Positions 1 through 5,498 of a stretch of DNA of 33,816 nucleotides are shown in pieces. This DNA is from an uncultured Clostridia bacterium (GTDB taxonomy: Bacteria; Bacillota; Clostridia; UBA1381): the NCBI GenBank assembly GCA_947591315.1, contig CANQDD010000021.1, positions 1 to 33,816 of the forward strand. Direction: 5' to 3'. A program made the translations under genes and the position numbers. The stretch's first letter is position 1. The number at the start of each line of letters is the position of its first letter. The notes under the pieces are model-generated. The model worked only from the letters and a program-made list of their open reading frames with translations, did not search any database and was not told where the DNA came from.

Positions 1-137
1 TGCCTGCCGTTTACGCGCACATAGTTTTTCCGAAGTCCCTTGTACAACATTCCAAGCGGCAAACGCGGCATATATTTTGTTATGAATTTATCGAGCCGCT
101 GATTTGCATCGTTGGCGTTAACAGTTATTTCTCTCAT
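1..137 (-). CDS. RluA/RluD-family pseudouridine synthase, N-terminal part (cut by window edge)
   Basis: Reading the minus strand from an ATG at 137 gives an uninterrupted frame to the window edge, beginning MREITVNANDANQRLDKFIT and continuing with LGMLYKGLRKNYVRVNGR. This is the S4 RNA-binding domain at the N-terminus of RluA-family large ribosomal pseudouridine synthases (the basic KNYVRVNGR strand is typical). The catalytic domain lies outside the window, so the exact substrate cannot be stated. A GAGGT ribosome binding site precedes the start, and the promoter at 175-203 is shared with the divergent gene at 245. Family call is firm; the subfamily is not. Confidence 0.8.
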   Translation of the reverse strand, partial: MREITVNANDANQRLDKFITKYMPRLPLGMLYKGLRKNYVRVNGR

Positions 138-174
138 CGGTTTTACCTCAAAAGTAAATTTTTCTGCGGTAAAT

Positions 175-204
175 ATTGTATCACAAAAGAAAATATGTTA
201 CAAT
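175..204. promoter_or_regulatory. Symmetric bidirectional promoter (rluA-like gene leftward, yesL-like gene rightward)
   Basis: Plus strand: -35 TTGTAT at 176-181, 17 nt, -10 TACAAT at 199-204. Minus strand: -35 TTGTAA (198-203), 17 nt, -10 TACAAT (175-180). The -10 of each direction coincides, offset by one base, with the -35 of the other, so a single 30-bp block can serve both genes. Seen directly; activity is inferred. Confidence 0.7.
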
Positions 205-244
205 ACAGATTATAAAAAAGTAAAAACAAAAAGGAGACAGTGAT

Positions 245-1192
245 ATGGGGTTGTTTAACGGATATTTGAAGCCCGGGCCGGGTGTGGAAAAGGACGCTCC
301 CAAAAAGAAGGGATTTTTCCTGTATATAGATATTGTGTGGCAGAAAATGGGCAAGCTCATTGCCGCGAACTCGCTTTACTCGCTCACGAGCCTTTTGTGG
401 ATTGCCGCGCTCTATATGTTTTTCGGCTATATGTTCATAAGAACGGGCATAGTCGATAACGTGACCGCGAATATTCAGCAGGCGGAGGGCTTAACGGCGG
501 AGCAAGCCGCGCAGCTCAGCGGCAACGTGGTTGTAATGCTTCAGATTTTTTTCTCGGTCTGCGTGTTTGTGCTGTGGGGAAGCGGCCCGAGCAGCGCGGC
601 GTACGCGTATATTAACCGCTGCTTTACGCGCGGCGAACCCGTATGGGTCGCGAGCGACGGCAAGGACAAATTTCTGGAAAACTTCAAGCAGGGCATGCTC
701 GTTGTGCTTATCGATGCGATTATACTCGTGTTCGGCGTAAACGCGATGCACTTTTATTACAGCTTCTACACCTCGACCGGCAGCGTAATATGGCTTTTGC
801 CGTCGTATATTATGGTGGTCGTGTTCGTGCTTTACACAATGATGCACTCGTATATATATCAGATAATGGTGACGTTTGACTGTTCGCTCGGCGCGATATA
901 CAAAAACGCGCTGCTGCTCGCGATTGCGAAGCTGCCGGGCAATATATTGACGACCGCGATAAGCTGCGGACTTCTGTACGCGATATTCATGGTAATAAAC
1001 CTGAATCCCTTGTTCGCGGCGATAATAGTGCTTGTGTTCGGACTGTGCTTCACGCGCTACGTGACCGATTTCTACGCGGCGAGAGTTATCGAGAAAACGA
1101 TACTAACAAACATGAAGAAAAAGGAAGAAAATAAGCCTGTTATAGAATATCTTGACGAGGACGAAAATGAGCCGGAGGTAGGCGAAGAATGA
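245..1192 (+). CDS. YesL-like (DUF624) integral membrane protein
   Basis: A 315-residue protein with several hydrophobic segments (about residues 42-65, 95-115, 150-175, 182-205, 225-250 and 255-275) and a charged acidic C-terminal tail. The segment [20 protein letters not shown] followed by a [11 protein letters not shown] stretch matches the pattern of the YesL/DUF624 family (glycine-proline turn, arginine-rich loop, then a lysine/asparagine helix). Family members often sit near carbohydrate transport genes but have no proven biochemical role. Ribosome binding site AAGGAG at 231-236, 8 nt before ATG. The stop overlaps the mnmG start (ATGA at 1189-1192), so the two are probably translationally coupled. 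Family assignment is by recall of the motif. Confidence 0.6.
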   Translation: MGLFNGYLKPGPGVEKDAPKKKGFFLYIDIVWQKMGKLIAANSLYSLTSLLWIAALYMFFGYMFIRTGIVDNVTANIQQAEGLTAEQAAQLSGNVVVMLQIFFSVCVFVLWGSGPSSAAYAYINRCFTRGEPVWVASDGKDKFLENFKQGMLVVLIDAIILVFGVNAMHFYYSFYTSTGSVIWLLPSYIMVVVFVLYTMMHSYIYQIMVTFDCSLGAIYKNALLLAIAKLPGNILTTAISCGLLYAIFMVINLNPLFAAIIVLVFGLCFTRYVTDFYAARVIEKTILTNMKKKEENKPVIEYLDEDENEPEVGEE

Positions 1193-3054
1193 TTTTGGGC
1201 GATTACGACGTGGCTGTGATAGGCGGCGGTCACGCGGGCTGTGAGGCGGCTCTTGCCGCCGCGCGGCTCGGCATGAGAACGGTCGTGTTTTCGATAAGCC
1301 TTGACGCGATAGGCAACCTGCCGTGCAACCCAAGCATAGGCGGCACGGCGAAAGGTCATCTCGTGCGCGAGGTTGACGCGCTCGGCGGTGAAATGGGTAA
1401 GGCAGCAGACGCGGCTATGATACAGTCGAAAATGCTGAACCGCGGCAAGGGTCCCGCGGTACACTCACTGCGCGCGCAGATCGACCGCAAAAAGTACCAC
1501 GCGGAAATGAAAAACCGCCTCGAGGCGCAGAAAAACCTGCATGTAAAGCAAGCCGAGATTGTGAATATACTCACCAAAAATAACGCCGTTACGGGCGTTG
1601 TGACGAGCACCGGCGTAGAATACACCGCCAAGGCGGTCATTGTCGCGAGCGGCACGTATCTGAAGGGTAAAATACTCATAGGCTCGTACTCGCGCGAGTC
1701 GGGCCCCGACGGTATGTTTCCGGCGAACGAGCTGTCAGAAAATCTGCGGCGCATAGGCGTGGAGCTTATGCGCTTTAAAACGGGTACGCCGGCGCGTATA
1801 CACGCCGACTCGCTCGACTACGGCAAAATGGAGGTCGAGGAGGGCGACGAAAAAATCGTGCCGTTCTCGTTTGAAACCGAAAAAGCGGGTGAAAATCTTG
1901 TGCCGTGCTACATCGTCTACACAAACGAAAAAACGCACGAAATTATCCGCGCCAATCTCGAACGCTCCGCAATGTACGGCGGTCACGTCGAGGGAGTCGG
2001 ACCGCGCTACTGTCCGTCAATCGAGGATAAGGTCGTACGGTTCGCCGACAAGAAGCGGCATCAGCTTTTTATAGAGCCGATGGGACTTGGCACAAAGGAA
2101 ATGTACGCGCAGGGATTCTCAACAAGTCTGCCCGAGGACGTGCAGCTTGAAATGTACAGGAGCGTCGAAGGTCTGGAAAACGTGGAGATAATGCGCAGCG
2201 CCTACGCGATAGAATACGACTGCTGCGATCCTCAGCAACTTACGGCGGCGCTTGAATTTAAGAAAATAAGCGGTCTGTACGGCGCGGGACAGTTTAACGG
2301 CACGTCCGGCTACGAGGAAGCCGCCGCACAGGGGCTTATCGCGGGCATAAACGCCGCGCTTAAAATAAAGGGCGAGGAGCCGCTCATGCTGAAAAGGAGC
2401 GACGGATATATCGGCACGCTTATAGACGACCTCATAACGAAAGGCACGACCGAGCCGTACCGAATGATGACGTCGCGCAGCGAGTACCGCCTTCTTTTAA
2501 GGCAGGACAACGCCGATGAACGCTTAACGCCGCATGGTTACCGCGTGGGGCTTATATCGGAGGAGCGGTACAAGAAATTCCTTGAAAAAATGAATATGGT
2601 TGAAAACGAGATAAAAAGGCTCGAAAGTGTGGTCGTACCGCCGAAGGACGCGAACCCGCTGCTTGAAAAATACGGCACTGCGGCGGTAAAGACGGGCATA
2701 CGTCTAAGCGACATGATAAAACGTCCCGAACTCGACTATGAAAAGCTCGCGCCGGTGGACAGGGACAGAAAACCGCTCCCGGACGCGGTATGCGAGCAGG
2801 CGGAGATAAAGCTGAAGTATGACGGGTATATTAAGCGCCAAATTGCGCAGGTGGAGCAGTTCCGCAAAATGGAGGAAAAGCTGCTGCCCGAAAACCAGGA
2901 TTACTCGGATATTCACGGTCTGCGCCTCGAAGCGCGCCAGAAGCTCAACAAGGTGCAGCCGAAATCAATAGGTCAGGCGTCGCGCATATCGGGCGTGTCG
3001 CCGGCGGATATTTCGGTGCTTATTGTGTGGCTCGAAGGACGTAAAAACAGGTAA
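1189..3054 (+). CDS. mnmG: tRNA uridine-5-carboxymethylaminomethyl modification enzyme MnmG (GidA)
   Basis: The 621-residue length is normal for MnmG. The N-terminal FAD-binding Rossmann motif [17 protein letters not shown] is at residues 11-27, followed by the family signature [20 protein letters not shown] and the conserved [11 protein letters not shown] segment. The C-terminus carries the [10 protein letters not shown] and [13 protein letters not shown] segments typical of the MnmE- and tRNA-binding domain. With MnmE, MnmG installs the carboxymethylaminomethyl group at C5 of wobble uridine 34, using FAD, methylene-tetrahydrofolate and glycine or ammonium. It follows the YesL-like gene with a 4-nt overlap. 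In many bacteria mnmG sits next to mnmE or rsmG, which are not seen here. Confidence 0.97.
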   Translation: MILGDYDVAVIGGGHAGCEAALAAARLGMRTVVFSISLDAIGNLPCNPSIGGTAKGHLVREVDALGGEMGKAADAAMIQSKMLNRGKGPAVHSLRAQIDRKKYHAEMKNRLEAQKNLHVKQAEIVNILTKNNAVTGVVTSTGVEYTAKAVIVASGTYLKGKILIGSYSRESGPDGMFPANELSENLRRIGVELMRFKTGTPARIHADSLDYGKMEVEEGDEKIVPFSFETEKAGENLVPCYIVYTNEKTHEIIRANLERSAMYGGHVEGVGPRYCPSIEDKVVRFADKKRHQLFIEPMGLGTKEMYAQGFSTSLPEDVQLEMYRSVEGLENVEIMRSAYAIEYDCCDPQQLTAALEFKKISGLYGAGQFNGTSGYEEAAAQGLIAGINAALKIKGEEPLMLKRSDGYIGTLIDDLITKGTTEPYRMMTSRSEYRLLLRQDNADERLTPHGYRVGLISEERYKKFLEKMNMVENEIKRLESVVVPPKDANPLLEKYGTAAVKTGIRLSDMIKRPELDYEKLAPVDRDRKPLPDAVCEQAEIKLKYDGYIKRQIAQVEQFRKMEEKLLPENQDYSDIHGLRLEARQKLNKVQPKSIGQASRISGVSPADISVLIVWLEGRKNR

Positions 3055-3106
3055 TATATGGGCAAAATACACAATAGTAACCCCTATATATTGTATGTTA
3101 TGTATG

Positions 3107-3135
3107 TTGTTGGAATCAAGATATTGTGGTAAAAT
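3107..3135 (+). promoter_or_regulatory. Promoter of small hydrophobic peptide gene (toxin 1)
   Basis: -35 TTGTTG at 3107-3112, 17 nt, -10 TAAAAT at 3130-3135. The expected transcript start near 3141 falls on a GC-rich hairpin (CGCGGC at 3141-3146 with GCCGCG at 3154-3159), a 5'-end stem typical of stable type I toxin mRNAs. The leader to the ATG is about 100 nt. Confidence 0.55.
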
Positions 3136-3244
3136 ATATACGCGGCGCGAATTGCCGCGGGTGGAGACATTTTCTTGCAACCCTGATAACAGAATACAGG
3201 GGCGGCGGTCAGTTCCGGCACTTCCTTACAGGGGGTGCATAATC

Positions 3245-3322
3245 ATGGTTCATTCGGACTGGACTTGGTTTATTATTCAAGTCTTTGTTATTGCTATGAT
3301 TATTAAATGGATAAAAAAATAA
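3245..3322 (+). CDS. Small hydrophobic peptide, candidate type I toxin (module 1, chromosomal)
   Basis: This 25-residue ORF starts MVHSDWTWFIIQVFVIAMII and ends in a lysine-rich tail (KWIKK). It has a single membrane-spanning stretch (residues 7-21) and a positive C-terminus, the usual build of type I toxins such as TxpA/BsrG or Fst-like peptides. A strong GGGGGT ribosome binding site lies 8 nt upstream (3231-3236). The leader shares the order of motifs with the second copy at 4174-4248: GATAACAG, a GGCGGCGG or GCGGCGGCG block, GTTCCG, and GGGGGT. A minus-strand RNA from 3421 converges on its 3' end. No named family was recognised and toxicity is inferred. The open frame extends further upstream to 3023, but that start ignores the leader and the ribosome binding site. 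Confidence 0.6.
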   Translation: MVHSDWTWFIIQVFVIAMIIKWIKK

Positions 3323-3421
3323 CCGCCCATTCTGACCAATGAGCGGTTGGGGTAGAATATGATTTAACATATATCTACTAAAATCGTTAAGGTGTCGGAA
3401 CGGGTTTTCCGTCCCTCTGTT
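3311..3421 (-). ncRNA. Candidate antisense antitoxin RNA 1
   Basis: A near-perfect minus-strand promoter at 3428-3456 would start an RNA near 3421. The RNA has a 7-bp hairpin just after its start (GGGACGG pairing with CCGTTCC) and ends in a terminator hairpin (GAGCGGTT at 3341-3348 with AACCGCCC at 3321-3328, written on plus) followed by a U-run over 3312-3320. It overlaps the last codons of the 25-residue ORF and is complementary to the mRNA region after it. This convergent 3' overlap is the TxpA/RatA-type arrangement. Its 5' portion resembles antisense RNA 2 (4086-4185). Confidence 0.6.
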
Positions 3422-3427
3422 GTCTAA

Positions 3428-3456
3428 AGTATAGCATACATTTTCCGCAATGTCAA
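3428..3456 (-). promoter_or_regulatory. Promoter of antisense RNA 1
   Basis: On the minus strand: -35 TTGACA (3451-3456), 17-nt spacer, -10 TATACT (3428-3433). This is one of the strongest promoter matches in the window, yet no ORF follows it; the next leftward feature is a terminator about 100 nt away. Confidence 0.75.
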
Positions 3457-3521
3457 GAGCGGAAAAGCAATTAACCGTGTTACCGATGGGTAAAAGAGCG
3501 GCGCATATCCGCTCACAAGAA

Positions 3522-3565
3522 CGCCGCTCCGTAAATTGGGCGGAGCGGCGCCCTTTCCTTTTTAA
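3522..3565 (+). terminator. Rho-independent terminator, rightward
   Basis: CGCCGCTCC (3522-3530) pairs with GGAGCGGCG (3542-3550), followed by a pyrimidine/T-rich run (3551-3563). An alternative upstream partner GAGCGGCG (3496-3503) can also pair with 3522-3529. It would stop transcripts of the mnmG/toxin 1 strand before the integrated element. The rest of 3457-3592 holds no supported gene. Confidence 0.6.
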
Positions 3566-3573
3566 TAAACATC

Positions 3574-3602
3574 AAAAAAACCGCCGTTTCAGGCGGTTTT
3601 TT
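3574..3602. terminator. Ancestral tRNA-Thr terminator (bidirectional)
   Basis: A-run plus CCGCC (3574-3585) pairs with GGCGG plus T-run (3592-3602), loop of six. On the minus strand it follows the tRNA-Thr 3' fragment of attL directly, so it was probably the terminator of the tRNA gene before the element inserted. The right-hand tRNA copy now ends in a different, element-borne terminator. Confidence 0.6.
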
Positions 3603-3651
3603 CGTGGAGCTGGTAATGGGACTCGAACCCGCGGCCTGCGCATTACGAATG
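3593..3651. repeat. attL: duplicated 3' fragment of tRNA-Thr
   Basis: Identical to 11836-11894 except at 3634 (G, versus A at 11877). It includes the tRNA 3' CCA, acceptor strand, T arm and the 3' side of the anticodon arm, and stops in the anticodon loop. It lacks the 5' half, so it is not a functional tRNA. The repeat also runs 12 bases beyond the tRNA end into the terminator. Confidence 0.88.
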
Positions 3652-3763
3652 AGTAATTTCTTTTTTTCTGTCGTTTTATCTCATTCCATAAAACCGCATA
3701 ACAGAGCCATTTGTCTGACATTTTATTTTATTTCGTTTGATAATATTAAGCCTCATTTTATCA

Positions 3764-3787
3764 CAATAAAGGACAAATAAAGGACAA
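3764..3787. repeat. Left arm-type integrase site (candidate)
   Basis: A 24-bp sequence containing AAAGGACAAAT followed by AAAGGACAA occurs here and, in the same orientation, at 11754-11777. Each copy lies 110-140 bp inside an att site, as expected for arm-type sites bound by the N-terminal domain of a tyrosine integrase. Function is inferred from position and repetition. Confidence 0.55.
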
Positions 3788-3833
3788 GAATAATGTTATA
3801 TGTTTGTTCATTCAATTTCGCTGACTCACGCGA

Positions 3834-4037
3834 TTATAATTCTATGGTTTTGCCTGTATTAGCCTCATATTTCGCTTTGACAGCCTTTTTGATATAACCG
3901 TTGATGCTTTCATTGTCTGCTTTTGCGGCGGCTTCTATAAGCGATTTTGCGCCTTTGACGACTTTTATTTCTATGCGATCATAATTATTTTTTACATATT
4001 TCGCTGTTGCTTTTTGTTGGGCTTTTGATATTGCCAT
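3834..4037 (-). CDS. Small ribbon-helix-helix-like protein
   Basis: A 67-residue protein beginning MAISKAQQKATAKYVKNNYD with a short basic strand-like segment (DRIEIKVVKG, residues 20-29) and then two predicted helices, including a SINGYIKKAVKAKYE-type second helix. This is the pattern of Arc/MetJ ribbon-helix-helix DNA-binding proteins that are common on Firmicute mobile elements, where they act as small regulators or antitoxins. Ribosome binding site AGAGGTG precedes the start. It is transcribed away from antisense RNA 2, whose promoter begins 13 bp upstream of its start codon. No partner toxin ORF lies beside it, so an antitoxin role is not supported. Confidence 0.6.
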   Translation of the reverse strand: MAISKAQQKATAKYVKNNYDRIEIKVVKGAKSLIEAAAKADNESINGYIKKAVKAKYEANTGKTIEL

Positions 4038-4050
4038 GTTAAATCACCTC

Positions 4051-4079
4051 TTGACAAATCTGTTGATATATGATATAGT
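4051..4079 (+). promoter_or_regulatory. Promoter of antisense RNA 2
   Basis: -35 TTGACA at 4051-4056, 17-nt spacer, -10 TATAGT at 4074-4079. The bases after the -10 (TTAGATAACAAAGG) closely match those after the antisense RNA 1 promoter (TTAGACAACAGAGG), which supports common ancestry of the two modules. Confidence 0.75.
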
Positions 4080-4085
4080 TTAGAT

Positions 4086-4185
4086 AACAAAGGAGCGGTT
4101 TTAGCCGTTCCGCTAAGTAAACGTTTTGTTAGTTAAACTAACATAAGCCGTCCCTATGGCGATACGGGGCGGCTTATTTTCTTAT
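4086..4185 (+). ncRNA. Candidate antisense antitoxin RNA 2
   Basis: The expected start is near 4086. A hairpin pairs GGAGCGG (4092-4098) with CCGTTCC (4105-4111). The RNA ends in an 11-bp terminator hairpin (4144-4154 with 4166-4176) followed by a T-rich tract. It overlaps the 3' end of the minus-strand peptide ORF (stop at 4174) and would pair with about 90 nt of that mRNA. Hairpin, promoter and convergent layout repeat what is seen for antisense RNA 1. Confidence 0.62.
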
Positions 4186-4248
4186 GTTTTTTATTATTTC
4201 TAAGATAATTGCAAGCTCAATTATCTGTAGAATGATATTCATATCCAT
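4174..4248 (-). CDS. Small hydrophobic peptide, candidate type I toxin (module 2, element-borne)
   Basis: A 24-residue ORF, MDMNIILQIIELAIILEIIK with tail NIRK: one hydrophobic helix and a basic C-terminus, like the peptide at 3245-3322. The GGGGGT ribosome binding site is at 4255-4260, 6 nt upstream of ATG. Its leader starts with a 7-bp hairpin (4330-4347) right at the expected transcript start and contains the same ordered motifs as module 1 (GATAACAG, GCGGCGGCG, GTTCCG, GGGGGT). The leader GTTCCG (4274-4279, minus) can pair with CGGAAC in the 3' part of the same mRNA (4107-4112), which would allow long-range folding. Too short for automatic gene finding. Toxicity is inferred. Confidence 0.6.
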   Translation of the reverse strand: MDMNIILQIIELAIILEIIKNIRK

Positions 4249-4354
4249 AAGCAGACCCCCTTTGCAAGAGAGTCGGAACAGTCGCCGCCGCTCCTGTTAT
4301 CAAGGTCACACAGATTTCTCTGTCACCTACAGTTAATTCCTTAACTGCAATTAT

Positions 4355-4383
4355 ATTATAACATTATAACATATTGTCGTCAA
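4355..4383 (-). promoter_or_regulatory. Promoter of small hydrophobic peptide gene (toxin 2)
   Basis: On the minus strand: -35 TTGACG (4378-4383), 17 nt, -10 TATAAT (4355-4360). The -35 overlaps the first ATATTGTCG motif (4371-4379). The expected RNA start (about 4348) coincides with the 5' hairpin CAGTTAA/TTAACTG. Confidence 0.7.
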
Positions 4384-4445
4384 TATACATATTGCACAAT
4401 ATATTGTCGATAATATTGTTTACATTGCCTATTGATATATTGTCG
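4371..4445 (+). promoter_or_regulatory. Triple ATATTGTCG motif between divergent promoters (candidate operators)
   Basis: ATATTGTCG occurs at 4371-4379, 4401-4409 and 4437-4445, spaced 30 and 36 bp, in a stretch dense in ATATTG/CAATAT. The first copy overlaps the toxin 2 -35 element and the third lies within the spacer of the HIRAN promoter, so a protein bound here could control both directions. The binding protein is unknown; the element's XRE or RHH proteins are candidates. Confidence 0.5.
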
Positions 4446-4460
4446 ATAGTATAGTATAAT
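4432..4460 (+). promoter_or_regulatory. Promoter of the HIRAN operon
   Basis: -35 TTGATA at 4432-4437, 17 nt, -10 TATAAT at 4455-4460; transcription would start near 4467, about 43 nt before the HIRAN start codon. Confidence 0.65.
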
Positions 4461-4509
4461 ACAATCAAGAGGTAAGGGAAACGACCTCAAGTGAAAGGAG
4501 TTGAACGAA

Positions 4510-4953
4510 ATGAAAAACATTACAGAAATTCGCCGCAAGGTAGCGACTATGGCGAATCGTTTAAAGAAAATGGGATTGACTTTATCGGCGGCGTTCAAGC
4601 GCGCATGGCGGCTTATCAAGGGCAAAGCGATCGATACGAAGGTAGCCGGAGTTACAAAGGGCAATCGTCAGCGGGCGCTGCACCGCATATTTACCGCATA
4701 CCGACCCGAACAGGTAAGCGTGAAGCTGGAGCGCGACCACGCGAATCTGCACGATAACAACGCCGTCAAGGTGCTTGTATCGGTGAACGGCTCGGAGGAT
4801 TACCACATGGGCTATATACCGCGAAATCTCGCGTATGTCGCGGCGGCTCTCATGGATAAGGGGCTGAACCTTGCCGCCTCGTTCAAAGCGGTACGCGGGC
4901 ATTACGCGCCGTATATGAATTACGGAGCGTTAATTACGTTGCAGCTCGTGTAA
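4510..4953 (+). CDS. HIRAN-domain protein, element cargo
   Basis: A 147-residue protein with a basic N-terminal helix region (residues 1-50, many K/R) followed by a HIRAN domain at about residues 45-115: VTKGNRQRALHRIF, then LERDHANLHDNNAVKVLV and HMGYIPRNLA. The N-D-NAV segment and the G-Y-I/L-P-R segment are the family hallmarks. HIRAN domains bind DNA, often 3' ends or damaged DNA, and occur in HLTF-like helicases or alone in phage and plasmid proteins. ATG 4510 is chosen because AGGAG (4496-4500) sits 9 nt upstream; the in-frame TTG at 4501 touches that site. It is the first gene of a rightward set that converges on the portal gene. Confidence 0.65.
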   Translation: MKNITEIRRKVATMANRLKKMGLTLSAAFKRAWRLIKGKAIDTKVAGVTKGNRQRALHRIFTAYRPEQVSVKLERDHANLHDNNAVKVLVSVNGSEDYHMGYIPRNLAYVAAALMDKGLNLAASFKAVRGHYAPYMNYGALITLQLV

Positions 4954-4962
4954 AAAGAAAAT

Positions 4963-5062
4963 GCCTTGTATAAGCCGCAAACTTATACAAGGCGGTACAC
5001 CCCACCGACAAGCGGCGGCTGTGCATTGATTTATAGCAACATCATTGTATCATAGCCGCCGC
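4963..5062 (+). repeat. Two inverted repeats after the HIRAN gene
   Basis: A perfect 12-bp inverted repeat (GCCTTGTATAAG at 4963-4974 with CTTATACAAGGC at 4982-4993, 7-nt loop) has no T-run and so is not a standard terminator. It is followed by a 9-bp repeat (GCGGCGGCT at 5012-5020 with AGCCGCCGC at 5054-5062, 33-nt loop). They may structure the operon mRNA or attenuate it before the next gene. Confidence 0.6.
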
Positions 5063-5097
5063 CTCAAGTCAAGATTTTATTCGGAGGATTTTATAAA

Positions 5098-5289
5098 ATG
5101 GGAATGAGAAGCAAAGCAGTATCTACACAGATACAAGAAAGACAATGGAAGCAAACACCAAAAGAAAGCGACTACAGATATTTTAAGCGATTGTTGCAAG
5201 ATTTTTACATAACGCTTGAAATTCCATTGTTTAACACATACAAGGATCTATATACATGGGTTCACGAACAAATAAATAATTCAAGATAG
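5098..5289 (+). CDS. Small hypothetical protein of the element
   Basis: A 63-residue ORF beginning MGMRSKAVSTQIQERQWKQT, rich in charged and aromatic residues (YRYFKRLL, YKDLYTWVHE), without a membrane segment or signal peptide. GGAGG (5083-5087) with suitable spacing supports the ATG. It lies between the HIRAN gene and another small ORF in the same direction. Not recognised; composition is like many short cytoplasmic phage proteins. Confidence 0.55.
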   Translation: MGMRSKAVSTQIQERQWKQTPKESDYRYFKRLLQDFYITLEIPLFNTYKDLYTWVHEQINNSR

Positions 5290-5300
5290 GAGTGAGAATA

Positions 5301-5477
5301 ATGCAAACTGTAGATTTAGAAAATTCAATTATTGCCTTGAAAGAGGTTAGTACCTTGTTATCGGTAATTTCAGCGGCGGATATTGACAGTATAGAGGACT
5401 ACAGAGATTTATTAAATATCACAAATAGCACTTTTGCCGATAAGTATGAAAGACTGCAAAAAGCATTTTATGAATAA
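5301..5477 (+). CDS. Small acidic hypothetical protein of the element
   Basis: A 58-residue ORF, starting MQTVDLENSIIALKEVSTLL, acidic and predicted mostly helical. ATG 5301 is chosen because ATAGGAG (5286-5292) lies 8 nt upstream; the in-frame GTG at 5292 overlaps that ribosome binding site. It begins 11 nt after the previous gene and is probably co-transcribed. It ends 21 nt before the convergent portal gene; the gap holds a GC-rich hairpin (GGCGGCGG with CCGCCGCC) that may end both transcripts. Function unknown. Confidence 0.55.
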   Translation: MQTVDLENSIIALKEVSTLLSVISAADIDSIEDYRDLLNITNSTFADKYERLQKAFYE

Positions 5478-5498
5478 AATTCGAGGCGGGGCGGCGGC

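Noticed and set aside
3023..3244. Upstream extension of the 25-residue peptide frame (99 residues)
   Set aside because: The extension overlaps mnmG and passes through the promoter, 5' hairpin and leader; the ATG at 3245 with GGGGGT is the supported start.
3450..3656. 68-residue plus-strand frame ending in the attL tRNA fragment
   Set aside because: Runs through an antisense promoter, a terminator and the tRNA fragment; the GNGTRTRGLRITN end is the usual false translation of a tRNA 3' half.
4380..4664. 94-residue minus-strand frame opposite the start of the HIRAN gene
   Set aside because: Covers the divergent promoter region and is antisense to a gene with a clear ribosome binding site.
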